From the NCBI GenBank assembly GCA_024291935.2, contig CM044322.1, forward strand, positions 20,025,405-20,089,404: a stretch of DNA of 64,000 nucleotides, in the 5' to 3' direction. Positions within the stretch are counted from its first letter, which is position 1; every line of letters begins with the position of its first letter. A model generated the notes under the pieces. That model was not told the DNA's origin. It saw only the letters and a list, made by a program, of their open reading frames with translations, and ran no database searches. A program made the translations under genes and the position numbers. This DNA is from Okapia johnstoni (lineage: Eukaryota > Chordata > Mammalia > Artiodactyla > Giraffidae). Below are positions 35,039 through 47,304 of the stretch, in pieces.

Positions 35039-35569
35039 GACATAAACAGAGGTTAATAAATTAATCGCCAACATTATAACCTACCAAATATCCCAGATGC
35101 AAAGCAACAAAATGTCATTAGTATGAAGAGAAAAAATGGATGGAGTATATGTGCCTTTGAAGTGTTCCAGATAATCTGCTTAGCCAACAGTAAAACTGTG
35201 CAACACTCCACAGAAAAACAACAGAGGGAGACAGCAGAACTTATTTCAAATGCTCAATTCCTAACTTTCTTAAAAATATAGTAATTAGAAGAAACAGGAC
35301 AGAGGAAAAAAACAACTTCAATTCAGAAACAGGGCAGAGAAGAGGGGGTGAGTCTGTCTCAGTCCCTGCAGTTCTTTTCAAGTTCTTGCTGAGAAGGACC
35401 ATAGATCTTATGGATCTCCTTTATTCACTGGATTTTGGGGAAAAAAAAGAAATCTTGAAATCAAGTAATAAACATTAGATTCTCAGATTACGAATAATAG
35501 AAGAAAACTAAAATCCTCTTCTGGGATGAACTGCAGCCTATTGCCTTAAAATTTGGGAAATCAGAGCTG
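35039..35569. other. Unassigned DNA
   Basis: No gene or firm repeat recognised. Confidence 0.4.
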
Positions 35570-35870
35570 CAGCCCTTGTGGATTTAGACTCTCCAATGGC
35601 TTCCACTATGCTCAGAATTAAATACATATATGTGCTAACCCCAACCTCAAAGAGCTTTGATTTGGCTCCTACCAGCCTCTCCAACCTTATCTGCACCTCT
35701 GTGCAGACACAAAGCCTTTATTAGCTCTCTAAACTGTCAAGGTCTTTACCTATAGCTTTGCACATGTTATCCCCACTGCCTGGAGAGGGCTGAACCTTTA
35801 GGTCTCAGTTTAAATACATCTCTTCAAGGAAACTTTTCCTGATTGCCTTATTTTCATTCTTTAAGGGAGA
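35570..35870 (+). mobile_element. L2 LINE fragment, sense
   Basis: Typical decayed L2 3' order: CAATGGCTTCCACTATGCTC, GGCTCCTACCAGCCTCTCC, CTTTGCACATGTTATCCCC, CTGCCTGGAGAGGG, CTCTTCAAGGAAAC. Confidence 0.8.
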
Positions 35871-35884
35871 GCAATAAATATGAA

Positions 35885-36125
35885 GGTAACTAAAATGTAC
35901 TGAGAATCCAAGAAACACTGGGCAATGCTTTACATGATTTCCACTTAATCTTCACAGTAAACCTCAAGAGATTGGTACTATTCTTACAGATGAGGAAACA
36001 GACTCAAAGAGATTAAATAGCTGGTCCAAGGTCACATAGGTAATATATAACAAATATTCAAGCCCGAATTTATCTAATCCCAAACCCACAATCTTTCTGC
36101 TGTACTGTATTGTCTTTCTGTTGAA
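35885..36125 (-). mobile_element. MIR SINE, antisense
   Basis: ACACTGGGCAATGCTTTACATG, TTACAGATGAGGAAACAGAC, CCAAGGTCACATAGGTAAT. Well preserved. Confidence 0.85.
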
Positions 36126-36755
36126 AGAGAAACTGTCTTACTAGTAGGAAATGTTTAATTAAATACAAAGCTACAAAAAAGATCATAGTTTACATAAATA
36201 TCTATGACAGTCTGGATAATTAAATCTATTCAGAACTCTCATTTGGTATCTGTTTTCTTTTATATTAGCAATTAACTAATTAGGATCACTAAAGCAACAA
36301 TGGCTATTTCCTCTAAGATTCAAAGAGTTCATAGGATATATTTAAAATATTGCTATTTCTCTTCTATATTTTACATATTTGGTATAAGAGGTAAATCAAG
36401 TAAATGAATTACCTAGATGTCTGAGTTTACACTAAAGGGTTCAACTAACACAGGAATAGTAGATTTCTGTTGTTGTTGTTTTAATGCAGAGAAGCTTTTT
36501 TTAACATTCTTCAATTAAAGTTAACAAATTGAAACAATATGAGGCAAAGTTAATTTTAAAAAATTCACAAGTACTCTGCAGATATATTTTACCTTAGTTT
36601 CTTGTTATTTACATAAATGCCTAACTTTCCCAACAAGGACTACAAAGTCCTTTAGGGCAGAAGCCTTAAGCTATATATATCCACAATACTTTGCAACAGA
36701 AGGACTCAAAAGTATTTTTACTTTGCCAGATATTAGAAAAAAGAAACCAATTTCT
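36126..36755. other. Unassigned AT-rich DNA
   Basis: A (TTG)n run lies at 36467-36479. Otherwise nothing recognised. Confidence 0.4.
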
Positions 36756-36765
36756 TTTATATACC

Positions 36766-36947
36766 CTTCCTTGTGACCCCATTAACTATAGCCCACCAGG
36801 CTCCTCTGTCCATGGAATTCTCCAGGCAAAAATACTGGAGTGGGTAGTCATTTCCTTCTCCAAGAGTTTTTCCTGACCCAGGGATTGAACTCTGGTCTCT
36901 CACATTGCAGGCAGATTCTTTACTGTCTGGGCCATCAAGAAAGCCCA
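36766..36947 (-). mobile_element. Bov-tA SINE with TSD
   Basis: Antisense Bov-tA lacking part of its 3' end. TTTATATACC is duplicated at 36756-36765 and 36948-36957. Confidence 0.92.
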
Positions 36948-36959
36948 TTTATATACCTT

Positions 36960-37450
36960 ATGTTAGATTTAATATATGTCCACCCATTCTTTAATGTTCC
37001 TCCCATAAAATACGAAGCCTAATTCTCCTCCCCTTAAGGGTGAGTTGACTTAGCGACTTCCGTCTAAAGAAAAGAATAAGGCAGAATTGACAGTATATGA
37101 TTTTCAAGACTACATTGCCAAAGGCACTGCAGCTCCCTCCTTGCTCCCTCTCTTGAATCACTCAGGGCAACAAGCAGCCACGTACTGGGAAGATGCAAAT
37201 AGCTCTACAAAGAGGTCCACTGCGACTGAGGCTTCCTGTCAACAGTCAGCAAGGAAGTGCAGTCTCCTAACTACAGTCACATGAGTGGGCCATCCTCCTG
37301 CCCCGAAAACAGGCTTTCAAAAGATTCCAGTCCCAGTAAGATCTTGACTACAGTGTTCTAACACCGTGAGCCAGAACAACCCTGCTAACTGGCTCCTGAA
37401 TTTCTGGCCCACAAAACTGACATAATAAATGTTCATTATTGTTTTAAACT
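36960..37450 (+). mobile_element. MLT1-like MaLR LTR, sense
   Basis: CCTAATTCTCCTCCCCTTAAG, GTGAGCCAGAACAACCCTGC, CTGGCTCCTGAATTTCTGG and a terminal AATAAATGTTCATTATTG fit an MLT1-class LTR. A 65-codon frame inside is chance. Confidence 0.7.
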
Positions 37451-37730
37451 AGTAACCCTTTTCCTTTCCCAATATTCATCAGAATCTTGGGGAGCGAAGC
37501 AGCTATTTATTTAGAAAAGATCCTCCCACATGATCCTGTCACAATTCTCCCTAATTTGAGGATTACTGATATAGGAGATAATTATCTGAAAATAAATAAA
37601 ATGCCCTTTAGATATTGAGTACAGAAAGAGAGGCTTTATCAGACTTAGCACTCAGGCTCTCCCAGGAATTCCTAACTAGTATGATTTACCTAAACCTCAA
37701 AGGGACTCCTCCTACTCTCTCTTTCACATG

Positions 37731-37936
37731 GTGGGCTTCCCTGGTGACTCAGATGGTAAAGAATATGCCTACAATGCAGAAGACCTGGGTCCAATCTCCG
37801 GGTCGGGAAGATCCCCTGGAGAAGGGCATTGCAGCCCACTCCAGTATTTTTGCCTGGAGAATTCCATGGACAGAGGAGCTTGGCGGGCTACAGTCCATAG
37901 GGTTGCAAAGAGTCAGACACAACTGAGCGACTAACA
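37731..37936 (+). mobile_element. Bov-tA SINE with TSD
   Basis: Full sense Bov-tA. CTTTCACATG is duplicated at 37721-37730 and 37937-37946 (10/10). Confidence 0.93.
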
Positions 37937-37946
37937 CTTTCACATG

Positions 37947-38522
37947 AGTCCTATGAAAAGGCTTTCATATGGAGCAGGTCAGAGATCTACCCATAGGGAA
38001 AAGGGCACAAGCCCCACCCAAAATTCTTACAGAAACTCTAATATATTAAAGTACCTAATTACATGTAAGACAAACTTTCAAAGTTTTGTTAAACTGTAAG
38101 TTATAGAGTAACTTAAATTACTAGCCCTCCCACCAACATGCCCCCCAACCTCCTGCAAAAATAACAAAAAACAAAAAAAAAACAAATGGCCAACAACAGG
38201 GAGCTGTTTCCTGGTAGCACTTTAAAGTGTGAGAAAAGTAAATACCCTTCTTGCACACATGCCACATTCAAGTCTGTCCTGCTTTTCATAGAATTGGCAG
38301 GTTTATACATGGCTGATAGAATGGAAAGGCAGATGACAGGCAGTTCGTTTCATGCCATTTAGAACTTAGAACGCTTCCCACCATCACCAAACAAAGAAAG
38401 AAAGCAAAACACATAAAACTGAAGCTATTTCTTCAGGCAAGTTTATGAAGGGGTTAGAAGTAAGTAGAGGAAGAGAACAGATACAGTAAAAGAAAGATGA
38501 CGGCAGACAAAGCGTTAAGCAA
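37947..38522. other. Unassigned DNA
   Basis: Contains an A-rich run near 38160-38184. No gene recognised. Confidence 0.4.
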
Positions 38523-38740
38523 TTTGTTGTTGTTGCTTAGCCCCTGTGTCATGTCCTACTCTTTGCGACCCCATGGACAGCAGCGTGCCAACCTCCTCTG
38601 TCCTCCACATTTTGTCAGAACTCTTCCCTATGACCTGTCCATTTTGAGTGGCCCTGCACAGCATGGCTCATAGCTTCATTGAGTTACACAAGCCCCTTCG
38701 TCATGACAAAACCGTGATCCATGAAGGGGCACTGAGCAAC
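38523..38740 (-). mobile_element. BovB/ART2-type composite fragment
   Basis: The left part is antisense BovB 3' end (GTTGTTGTTGCTTAGCCCC, CTTTGCGACCCCATGGAC). From about 38605 it continues with CAGAACTCTTCCCTATGACC and GGCATGGCTCATAGC-like sequence that I associate with ruminant BovB-linked repeats. Orientation of the second part is uncertain. Confidence 0.6.
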
Positions 38741-39084
38741 AACGCACACCAAACTGCACTCTTAACTCATGGATTTCACTTCCTTGACCCAATCAGACTT
38801 CTGTATCATCTAAATTTCCAAGTTGCAAAAGGTGAATGAAAGTAACATAAAAGATGTACAAATCATACGGTTATCATACAGTTATAGTTACAACTACATA
38901 GTTATACTCATCCTCCAAATCTCAAGGAAAACCCATTCTGCTGTTCAAATTCCATCTCCAAGATAAATACCCAGGAAGATTTCTTCCCTACTAAAACAGC
39001 TATCATTCATCAACTTGTCCATTCATTTCGGGAGAACAGCTTCTACTACGGTATCGTACTGTTACTTAAAGTGATTGTTATTTG
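38741..39084. other. Unassigned DNA with a faint L2-like piece
   Basis: AAATTCCATCTCCAAGATAA and GGAAGATTTCTTCCCTAC at about 38905-39000 resemble an L2. The remainder is unassigned. Confidence 0.4.
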
Positions 39085-39208
39085 TGTGTGTGTGCTGGTC
39101 GCTCAGTCATGCCCGACTCTTTGTGACCCCACAGACTGTAGCTCATCAGGCTCCTCTACCCATGGACTTCCCACGTAAGAATACTGGAGTGGGTTGCCAT
39201 TGCCTTAT
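39085..39208 (-). mobile_element. BovA SINE fragment
   Basis: Antisense BovA with a short (TG)n at its 3' side. Diverged from other copies. Confidence 0.82.
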
Positions 39209-40121
39209 TGTTGTTTACTTTCTCTCTCTCTCTTTTTTTTTAAGCACTTACTGACATTATGAAAATAAAACAACCATAGCAAAAATTTTAGAAAACCAAA
39301 AATTATATTCTCCCACATCCAGACTTTAGTTCTATTCACCAGAGCTAATGGACACATCAGTGATGTATCAAAATGATATATCAGTTTCTTGCACATCCAT
39401 AAAACTGGAAATTACTTAATTTTCACAAGTTTGTATTCTGTTTCGTTCTGAAGGGTGGAGCCAGGCTTTTTATTTATTTGCATCCTACCCAGCACCACAC
39501 ATATAACAGAAAATAAATATTTGTGTATTTTGTTTGTTATTAAAAAGGCCTACTATTCATTTACTCCCAGAACTGACAATTCCAATAAACATACTTGCTT
39601 GCTTGCATACGTTTCACATAACTTGAAATGAATACACCTATACAAGCCATGTCGTAGCACTAAGATAACTGGAACAAAACATATAAGTTATGTTTAAATA
39701 CAAAAATAAAGCATTCGATCCCTCTGGAAAAAAATCTTCAATGTCCCACATATCATCTCACTGTTGTAACACCTTGCATATCTGAAGATAATTTATCTAG
39801 TAATTTACGTTATCCTCCCTTATGAGCTACTCACTTTTTAGATTAAAAAACATTAGCAAGATTGTTTATCTGATTGTCAAGGCTATGGAAGATTAGAAAA
39901 AAAAATAAGAGGAATAAAAACAACTATGTACATTGATAGTTGTAAAATATCAAATGAAAAAGAAGCCATAAAACAAGGAAACAAAAACTAGAAAGGCAGA
40001 TATACAGACTCAAAAAAAAAAAAAAGGAATACCCAAATTGGGATTTTGATAAAGGAATAACTAGTCTTACTGAGAGCATTCTAGTACCATGTAATTGCCA
40101 ATTTTTAGAAAGATGTAAAGG
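39209..40121. other. Unassigned DNA with an L2 tail
   Basis: About 39430-39520 reads like the terminal L2 block (GGAGCCAGGCTTTTTATT, CCAGCACCACACATATAAC, AATAAATATTTGTG). A TC run lies at 39220-39231. Confidence 0.45.
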
Positions 40122-40335
40122 TAATGCCGCATAGTGATTAAGAGTTCATGCTCTGTGCTCAGACTGCCGAGAATTTATAATAGCATTCTGCCACTCGACT
40201 CATGTGACTGGCAAGCTAAAATTATTTTACTGCCCTAGGATTAATTCAACTAATCCTCAGTCTAAAGATACTAACACTTAATTTGTGGGCTGATGAGAAA
40301 ATAAGATAATTGATATATATGTTCAGCTTAATGCC
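40122..40335 (+). mobile_element. MIR SINE, sense
   Basis: ATAGTGATTAAGAGTTCATGC, GTGCTCAGACTGCC, then a decayed core and a GAGAAAATAAGATAATTG end. Confidence 0.75.
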
Positions 40336-41464
40336 AAGTTTCTGAAAAACACCATTACCCTCACCACTCTGAAATGGTTAAATAAATAAGCGAGAATGTT
40401 AAATTAAGTTTGATGTTTACTTTCTAAGAGGGCAAGAAAATGAATCTGAAATATTCCCATCCAAGAAGCTTGCCATTGAGAGGATCTTGGCATTCAGAGG
40501 GTTATACTCTAATTATCTGGAAATTATACAAATCCATCTCATAACCTAACAAAAGGAAATTACAAATGTTTTATATTTTTAAGTGTAAAAAAAGAAAAGA
40601 GGAAGAAAAATAAAAGGAAGTAATATATGACAGGAAAAGCAAAGTCAGAAGATCAAGGTTAGTATTTGATTGTATCTGCCCAATAAGGTAAAGAAAAATA
40701 TCTTTAGCTTTGAGATTTATCCCTAAAGGTAACACCCAAAAACTGGAACTAAATCAGATATACTGGAAATGACATACGGCTTCTTTATATTTCCTATACG
40801 GTAAAGTATTCAAGTCAATGTACCCTGTGGTCAAGGTAGTATTCCAGATTTAACTTGTGTAAAATATACCAAAAAAAGAATAAATTATCTCTCATACACA
40901 GAGGTAATATAGTTGAGGTTACATAAGATTTTTATGGGGAAAAAATGTTCTTTTGTAAGTCAAAATAATAAGTGTGACCCAGAGGAATATTTAAGAGCAA
41001 CTTACCATAAAACAGAAAAGAAAATAAAGCATTTTTCTTAATATCTTCTGAAAGTTGTATGATCTGCCAATTATCAATCATATATTACTGATACTGAAAT
41101 TTGGATAGAAGTCAGTAGCCAGAGGCCCAGAAAAAAGAAGAATAAAGATGTACATTGATCTTTTAAACAAACCATGTTTAATGCAGCCATAATTTAAAAT
41201 GTGTTATACTTCTTTTACAAATTGCCCTGATGAATTTGGAATAACATGGAAAATGCCATTTCTATATTTGAAATAAAGATTTTCCTTCTTCAGTTAGGTA
41301 AATGGTCATAGCCTTAATATTTTATTTTAATTATTCTAACTTACTGTGCTGATACAAAAAATGTTTCAATGTATGTACAACATATCAAAAATTTACTAAT
41401 AGTCTTACCTTATGGTCAATTGTATTTTAACAAAGATGCTAAAATGTAACAAGGAAAGGATAGT
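40336..41464. other. Unassigned AT-rich DNA
   Basis: Over 1.1 kb without a recognised gene or repeat. Confidence 0.4.
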
Positions 41465-41657
41465 TTTTTAAACAAATAGTGACAGGATAATTGAATATCA
41501 TGGAAAAAATGAATATATAGACTCTTATCTCATACCACATATAAAATAAAATTGAAAATTGTTCACAGACCTAAACCCTAGAGCTAAAACTACAAAATTT
41601 CTAAAAGAACCACGTGTCATCATCATGACCTTAGGTAAGCAGAGTTCTTATATATGA

Positions 41658-41874
41658 TTGTTATTGTTTAGTCACTAAGTTACGTCTGACTCTTTTGCAA
41701 CCCCATGGACTGTAGCCCACCAGGCTCCTTTGTCCAGGGAATTCTCCAGGCAAGAATACTGGAGTGGGCAGCCAGCCATTCCCTTCTCCAGGGAATCTTT
41801 CCGACCCAGTGATTGAACCCGAGTCTCCTGCAATGCAAGCAGATTTTTGACCATCTGACTCACCAGGGAGGCCC
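41658..41874 (-). mobile_element. Bov-tA SINE with near-perfect TSD
   Basis: Full antisense Bov-tA. CTTATATATGA (41647-41657) / CTTATATGTGA (41875-41885), 10/11. Confidence 0.92.
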
Positions 41875-42156
41875 CTTATATGTGATACCAAAAGCCTACT
41901 TCATAAAATTAAAAAATTGAAAAGCTCAAATTCACCAAAAATAAAAATTTTGCACTTCAAAAGACATCATAAGAAATAAAAATACAAGCCATAAACTTGG
42001 AGAAAATATCTTAAAATCACATATCCTTTAAAAAACTTTGTATTCTGAATATATCAATAATTCATAGAACCCAACAAGATAAACAGCCCAAAGTTAAAAT
42101 GGGGCAAAGATATGAATTAACATTTCACTAAAAAAAGATACAGGAATGTCTAATAG

Positions 42157-42242
42157 GCATTCAACATCACTGGTAATCAGGAAAATACACAAATTGAAAG
42201 GTATTCAACATCACTGCTAATCAGGAAAATGCAAATTAAAAC
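42157..42242 (+). repeat. Tandem duplication of about 44 bp inside the L1 3' UTR
   Basis: ATTCAACATCACTG followed by AATCAGGAAAAT occurs at 42158-42188 and again at 42202-42230. L1 normally has this motif once. Confidence 0.9.
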
Positions 42243-42574
42243 CACAGTGAGATACCACCTCACACCTACTAGGATAGCTGTACAAAACACAGACACACAC
42301 ACAGAAAATAAGTGTTGGGGAGGATATGGAAAAATTGGAAGTCTCATACATTGTGGGTAGAAATGCAGAATGGTGCAGGTGCTTTAGAAAGCAGTTTGGC
42401 ATTTCCTCAAAAGGAGATAACATAGGGTTATCACATGACCCATCCCTTCAATGAAAACATAACAAAAACTTGTACATGAATATTCACACCAGTTTTATTC
42501 ATGACAGCCAAAAAGTAGCAACAACACAAAAGCCCATCAATGAATGAATGAATAAACTATGTGTGATATAGCAG

Positions 42575-42789
42575 TGAGTGTGAGTGTGAAGTCACTCAGT
42601 CATGTCCGACTCTTTGTGACCCCATGGACTGTAGCCCACCAGGCTCCTCTGTCCATGGAATTTTTTAGGCAAGAGTACTGGAGTGGGTTGCCATTTCCTT
42701 CTCCAGGGGATCTTCCCGATCCAGGGATTGAACCTGGGTCTCCTGCATTGCAGGCAGATGCTTTACCATCTGAGCCACCATGGAAGCCA
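42575..42789 (-). mobile_element. Bov-tA SINE with TSD
   Basis: Full antisense Bov-tA. GATATAGCAG (42565-42574) / GATTTAGCAG (42790-42799), 9/10. Confidence 0.92.
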
Positions 42790-43239
42790 GATTTAGCAGT
42801 ACAGTGGAATATTATTCAGCCATAAAATGAAATGATATACTGATTCATGCTACAACATGTGAACTTTGAAAACATTTATGGTGAGCGAAAGAAACCAACC
42901 ACATATTATATGATTCCATTCATACGAAATGTCCATAAAAGGCAATTTAGCTAGTCAGAAAGTAGATTAGTGGTTGTCTAGGGCTGGGAGTAGGAATTAG
43001 CTGCAAGCAGACATAAGGGAATTTTGTGGGAGTAATGGAATTGTTCTAAAATTGGACTGAATTGATGGTTGCACAGCTGTATAAATTTACTAAAAATCAG
43101 TGAATTGTACAATTACAGTAAGTGAATTTTATGGTAAGCAAAATTACACATCAATCAAGCTATTTACCAAAAATAATATAACAAAAAATTGTAGAGTGTA
43201 GTATGTTTCAAACCACATAAAATGAGTCTCTTCTTTCTG

Positions 43240-43420
43240 TTATAATGCTACCAATATGAGTTACTGAGTAATTTACATAATCCTTACAATAAATTAGATT
43301 TAAATTATCACAGCCCAGGAACATTAGCCACATGGAGATTAAGTAATCTGTTATTCAATTAATAAACTGGTGAACCAGGATTGGAACTCTAGTTTATCTG
43401 ACTTCCAAGTAACAAAACTG
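43240..43420 (-). mobile_element. MIR SINE, antisense, decayed
   Basis: Order of ATCCTTACAATAAATTAG, GAGATTAAGTAATCTG and GAACCAGGATTGGAACTC fits an antisense MIR. Confidence 0.65.
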
Positions 43421-45338
43421 ACAGGTACTTCATTTCTAAAATGCAATATGCATTTTCTATATGGGTCAATTTTTTTTAATTCTGAGGTTTTTCAACAGGA
43501 GAGATTCTGTAAGTCACCAAAGAGATCCTAAATACCCAAGAAGTGACACAGAAAGAACACTTCATCAGGGTCAGAAGGCCCATGCTGATAAACATTATGT
43601 AAAAATGAAAACTGAACTAGGTTATCTTTCTAAAATAAAATTCCTTTCAATTTTGTTCCATAAAACATCTTCTGAAAAAAACAGACACTTCCACTGAGGT
43701 TTTCTACAGCTTTCCATAACATAGCCACAAAGGCAATCCTTTGTTCCTGTCTGATTTTTTTATACGCTTTAGTAAGGAGGGTAAAGAGGTACTGGTCTCT
43801 GGCCCTCTTTTCCACCTGTCATTCATTGCAAATTTCTATTCTTTAGGAACAAAGTAACAATATCAGAATTCAACTGAAGTTATGCACAATTGTCCTGATC
43901 AGAAATTGAAGGGGAAACATGCCTATAGGCTAGCTCAAAGAACAGCAAGAAAAGTTTAGATTTAAGAATAAATATTGAGAAAAGAAAAACAAATGTACTG
44001 AAAGTCTTTTTATACAAAGATTACCACTATAGGAATTTATCTCTAGCACAGAAGTAACAGAAGTTACAAATAAAACTCTCATTCCACTTCTTTCTTGTCT
44101 TAAATTTTGTTTAGGTATGTATGTATCTTAAACGAAGTTCCAAAAAGATGTGTTCTTCCCAGATAATCTGTCCTTGAAATTTCAAAAATCAGAGAAAGCA
44201 GTATCAATGACACAAAGAATAAGTTAATGCTGTTTTTATTATTTCCACAGGAAAAAGGGGACTAAACTTTCTTATCATTTTAAATGCTTTCATTTCAGAA
44301 CAGAAAGCATTTTCTTCACACTGCCTAATTTTTAAGAGGCTATATTATCTCACTAAAACTCAAGAATAATTCAAAGTCAAAAGAAAATGTTGAACTTATA
44401 CTTGAATATACTGTCATTAAGGATTGGGTAATAGTGATTGCTAAAAAGAAAGTTATTTTACAAACAAAAACCTTTGTTAAGTCTCTTATCTTCAAACCAC
44501 TCTGTCCTCCTATCTGTGACACATTTGGGGAAATAATAAAATTAATAAAATAAGAGGAGAATCAATCTAAGAATATAATCTTTGGGTCACAAAATGTGAC
44601 TGAGGGCAAAAGAAGCTATACAAGGAAGGACCAAAGAATGAAATCCAGTCTTAGTATATGTGTGCTTCCCTTGAGGCCAGGCCTCAATCACTGAGTCAGA
44701 TTTACTCAGAGTCATGAGGAGGCAGACTGCATATGACAGCATGCTGTGTAATGCATGACACAGACCTGAAGTATTACAACACATCTAACAAAAGTCACTT
44801 ATGGGGACTGGATAAATGCAACTGTCCCCTTCCTTTTCTTCCCTTTCCCCATCTTCTCCCATGGATTAAGAAGAAGAATGACTTTCAAAGGGTAGTGCGA
44901 GTAGAAATCCCTTGAAAAGGCAGCTTAGTCTTTCAACATCCTTACTCTGAAGCTTTTACACATTTTAATTTAAAGAGACTCCGAAAGTGAAGGAATGTTA
45001 ATAATAAACTATTCAATATGACTACATATACATTGCCAAAAAAACTTTTTTAAAGAACAAACAAAAAAAGTACTACCTGAAAGAATGATGTTTCTTCCCA
45101 TCTTATCCAGGGTGCATATACACAGTGGATAGCCCATCGCAGCTCTCCATAGTATTATGCAACAATATTCCCAGAAATGAGAATTCTGATTCTGCTTTGT
45201 ATGCCAATCTAGTCAACTAACTGGACCCATCTTTCTACTTACTGCCTTTATTTACAGTCTATACCCTAAAAAAATACATACTGTATGAAATACATATATA
45301 TATATACTGCATGTGTTTTATACATGTTACCTCAACTA
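43421..45338. other. Unassigned DNA
   Basis: 1.9 kb with no recognised gene or repeat beyond a (TA)n run near 45295-45305. Short open frames (43461-43697 plus, 44587-44784 minus) have no recognised domain. Confidence 0.4.
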
Positions 45339-45348
45339 GACTACAGGT

Positions 45349-45562
45349 TGAAAAAGTGAAAAGTGTTAGCCACTCAGTCGTGTTCAACTCTTTGCGACCC
45401 CATGGAATGTAGCCCACCAGGCTCCTCTGTCCATGGAATTCTCCAGGTGAGAACAGTGGAGTGGGTTGCCATTCCCTTCTTAGAGGATCTTCCTGACCCA
45501 GGGATTGAACCCAGGTCTCCTGCACTACAGGCAGATCCTTTACCGTGTGAGCCAGCAAGGAA
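45349..45562 (-). mobile_element. Bov-tA SINE with TSD
   Basis: Antisense Bov-tA. GACTACAGGT (45339-45348) / GATTACAGGT (45563-45572), 9/10. Confidence 0.92.
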
Positions 45563-45604
45563 GATTACAGGTCATTTGAGGTCAAAAACCACGTTTTCTA
45601 CTTT

Positions 45605-45790
45605 CTGGTATACACTACAGGTTAAGAGCACAGACTGGAACCATACCATCCTGGCTCAAGTCCAAGCTCTATCATCAGCTTTGTGACCTTCACCAAGATG
45701 TTCATCTTCCCTATGCCTCAGATTTCTCATCTGCCAAGTGAGCATAACAGCATATAGCTGTTGTAAAAATTATATAAGCAATAAATTCTG
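45605..45790 (+). mobile_element. MIR SINE, sense
   Basis: GGTTAAGAGCACAGACTGGA, GCTCAAGTCCAAGCTCT, TTTGTGACCTTCACCAAG, CTCAGATTTCTCATCTGCC. Confidence 0.88.
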
Positions 45791-45811
45791 AGTGCCTAAA
45801 AAGATTCCTGG

Positions 45812-46210
45812 GCTTCCCAGGTGGCGCAGTGGTCAAGAATCTGCCTGCCAATGCAGGAGATGCAAGAGATGCAGGTTCAATTCCTGGGTCAGGATATCCC
45901 CTAGAGTAGGAAATGGCAACTCACTGCAGTATTCTTTTTTTTTTTTTTTTTTTAATTTTAGTTGGGGGCTAATTACTTTACAATATTGTAGTAGTTTTTG
46001 CCATACATCGACATGAATCAGCCATGGATTCACATGTGCTCCCCCTCCCAAACCCTCCTCCCACCTCCCTCCCCCTCCCATCCCTCAGTGTCATCCCAAC
46101 GCTCCATCCCTGAGCATCTGTCCCATTGCCTGGAACATCCCATGGACAGAGGAATCCGGCAAGTTATAGTCCACAGGGTCGCAGAGAGTCATACACAACT
46201 GAGCAATTAA
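45812..46210 (+). mobile_element. Bov-tA SINE split by an L1 insertion
   Basis: The head and first half (45812-45934, ending GCAGTATTC) continue at 46126 (TTGCCTGGAACATCCCATGG) and finish at CAACTGAGCAATTAAGC. The halves fit together with no sequence missing. Confidence 0.92.
45935..46125 (-). mobile_element. Ruminant L1 3' end inserted in a Bov-tA
   Basis: A T-run (45935-45953, the complement of a poly-A tail) leads into GTTGGGGGCTAATTACTTTAC, CATACATCGACATGAATC and CCACCTCCCTCCCCCTCCCA, the antisense 3' UTR of the young ruminant L1. It is truncated to about 190 bp. No convincing TSD is visible. Confidence 0.88.
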
Positions 46211-46293
46211 GCATACACACACAAAAAAGTGTCTACCATTTGGTAAGCATCATAAAATATTAATTATTATAATTACCTGCCTGCACCCACTAT

Positions 46294-46500
46294 GGGCTTC
46301 CATGGTGGCTCAGTGGTAAAAAATCTATCTGCCAATGCAGGAGATGTGGGTTTGACTTCTGGATGAGGAAGATCCCCTGAAGAAAAAAGTGGAACCCACT
46401 CCAATATTTTTGTCTGGGAAACCCCATGGACAGAGGAGCCTGGCAGGCTGCAGTCCATGGGGTCACAGAGTTGGACACAACTTTGCAACTGAACAACAAC
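46294..46500 (+). mobile_element. Bov-tA SINE
   Basis: GGGCTTCCATGGTGGCTCAG head to GCAACTGAACAACAAC tail. Confidence 0.88.
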
Positions 46501-46569
46501 AAAACCCTCTAAAGTACCTAGCACCAAGGTTTTCTTCTTTAGTAGATGTTCAAGTATCTGCCAATTGGC

Positions 46570-46594
46570 AAAAAAAAAAAAAAAAAAAAAAAAA
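46570..46594 (+). repeat. Poly(A) run, 25 bases
   Basis: Uninterrupted A homopolymer. The sequence before it (46505-46569) is not recognised as a SINE, so its source is unclear. Confidence 0.95.
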
Positions 46595-47304
46595 GTACAA
46601 CTGTATTAGCAGCAACACAATTTTTCTAATTCACTGCTATATAATTTATGAACAATGTAGTCTCCACAGTTCAAGAACACAGTCTTTAATTGTTTAAGGT
46701 ATTTTGCTCAATAAGTCTAAAATGTAGCATCATATATCCCTACTTTTCAATCTAGTGCTAGACTATTTTTCATACATAGTTTCTAATAGCAAACTTCTAA
46801 GATAGAGCATTTTAAATACGCTATATTTTTTGCTGTAGTAGGGACACGAAACTTGATCCAACCCCTCATCTTTATGGCTCCAACTCATAAGACAATATAG
46901 TTCCTAGGAACTTAAATTAATAGAAAGTTTGCATAGAACGACTAGTCATATCAAAACTTTGCACTAGGGGTAAGAGAAACGTGAGAAAAAAAAATCATTT
47001 GATTGGTAATAGAACCAGAATTACAGCTTTTTAAAACCAGTGAGTAAGTCAATACTAGCTGTGAAAAGGATGAAGAAGAGTGTGCTAGGAGGGTCTGAGG
47101 AGTAGGTTAAAAAACAACTACTAAAGCACAGAACAGATTCTTCAGTTTGACAGTCCCAGCTATGAGTATGAGAGAGCAGGAAACCGAGGACAATCCAATT
47201 TTAAGCTGGTTAGAATATCACGCACATTATCAGAATACAGGAAAGCTTACTGTTATTTTTCTGAAAAATAATTTAAGTTCTTAATTTTAAAAGCAAAAAA
47301 AAAT
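46595..47304. other. Unassigned DNA
   Basis: No gene or repeat recognised. Confidence 0.4.

Larger units (their letters stand above)
41465..43170 (+). mobile_element. Old L1 3' end, split by two SINEs
   Basis: L1 pieces 41465-41657, 41886-42574 and 42800-43170 read through once the Bov-tA copies are removed: CTAAAACTACAAAATTTC, ACATCATAAGAAATAAAAATAC, GAATATTATTCAGCCATAAAATG, AGAAAGTAGATTAGTGGTTG. Only 3'-terminal ORF2 and the UTR are present. Confidence 0.87.

Noticed and set aside
46570..46594. Poly(A) run as the tail of a processed pseudogene
   Set aside because: The bases before it show no gene-like frame and I could not find a matching TSD, so a retrocopy is not supported.
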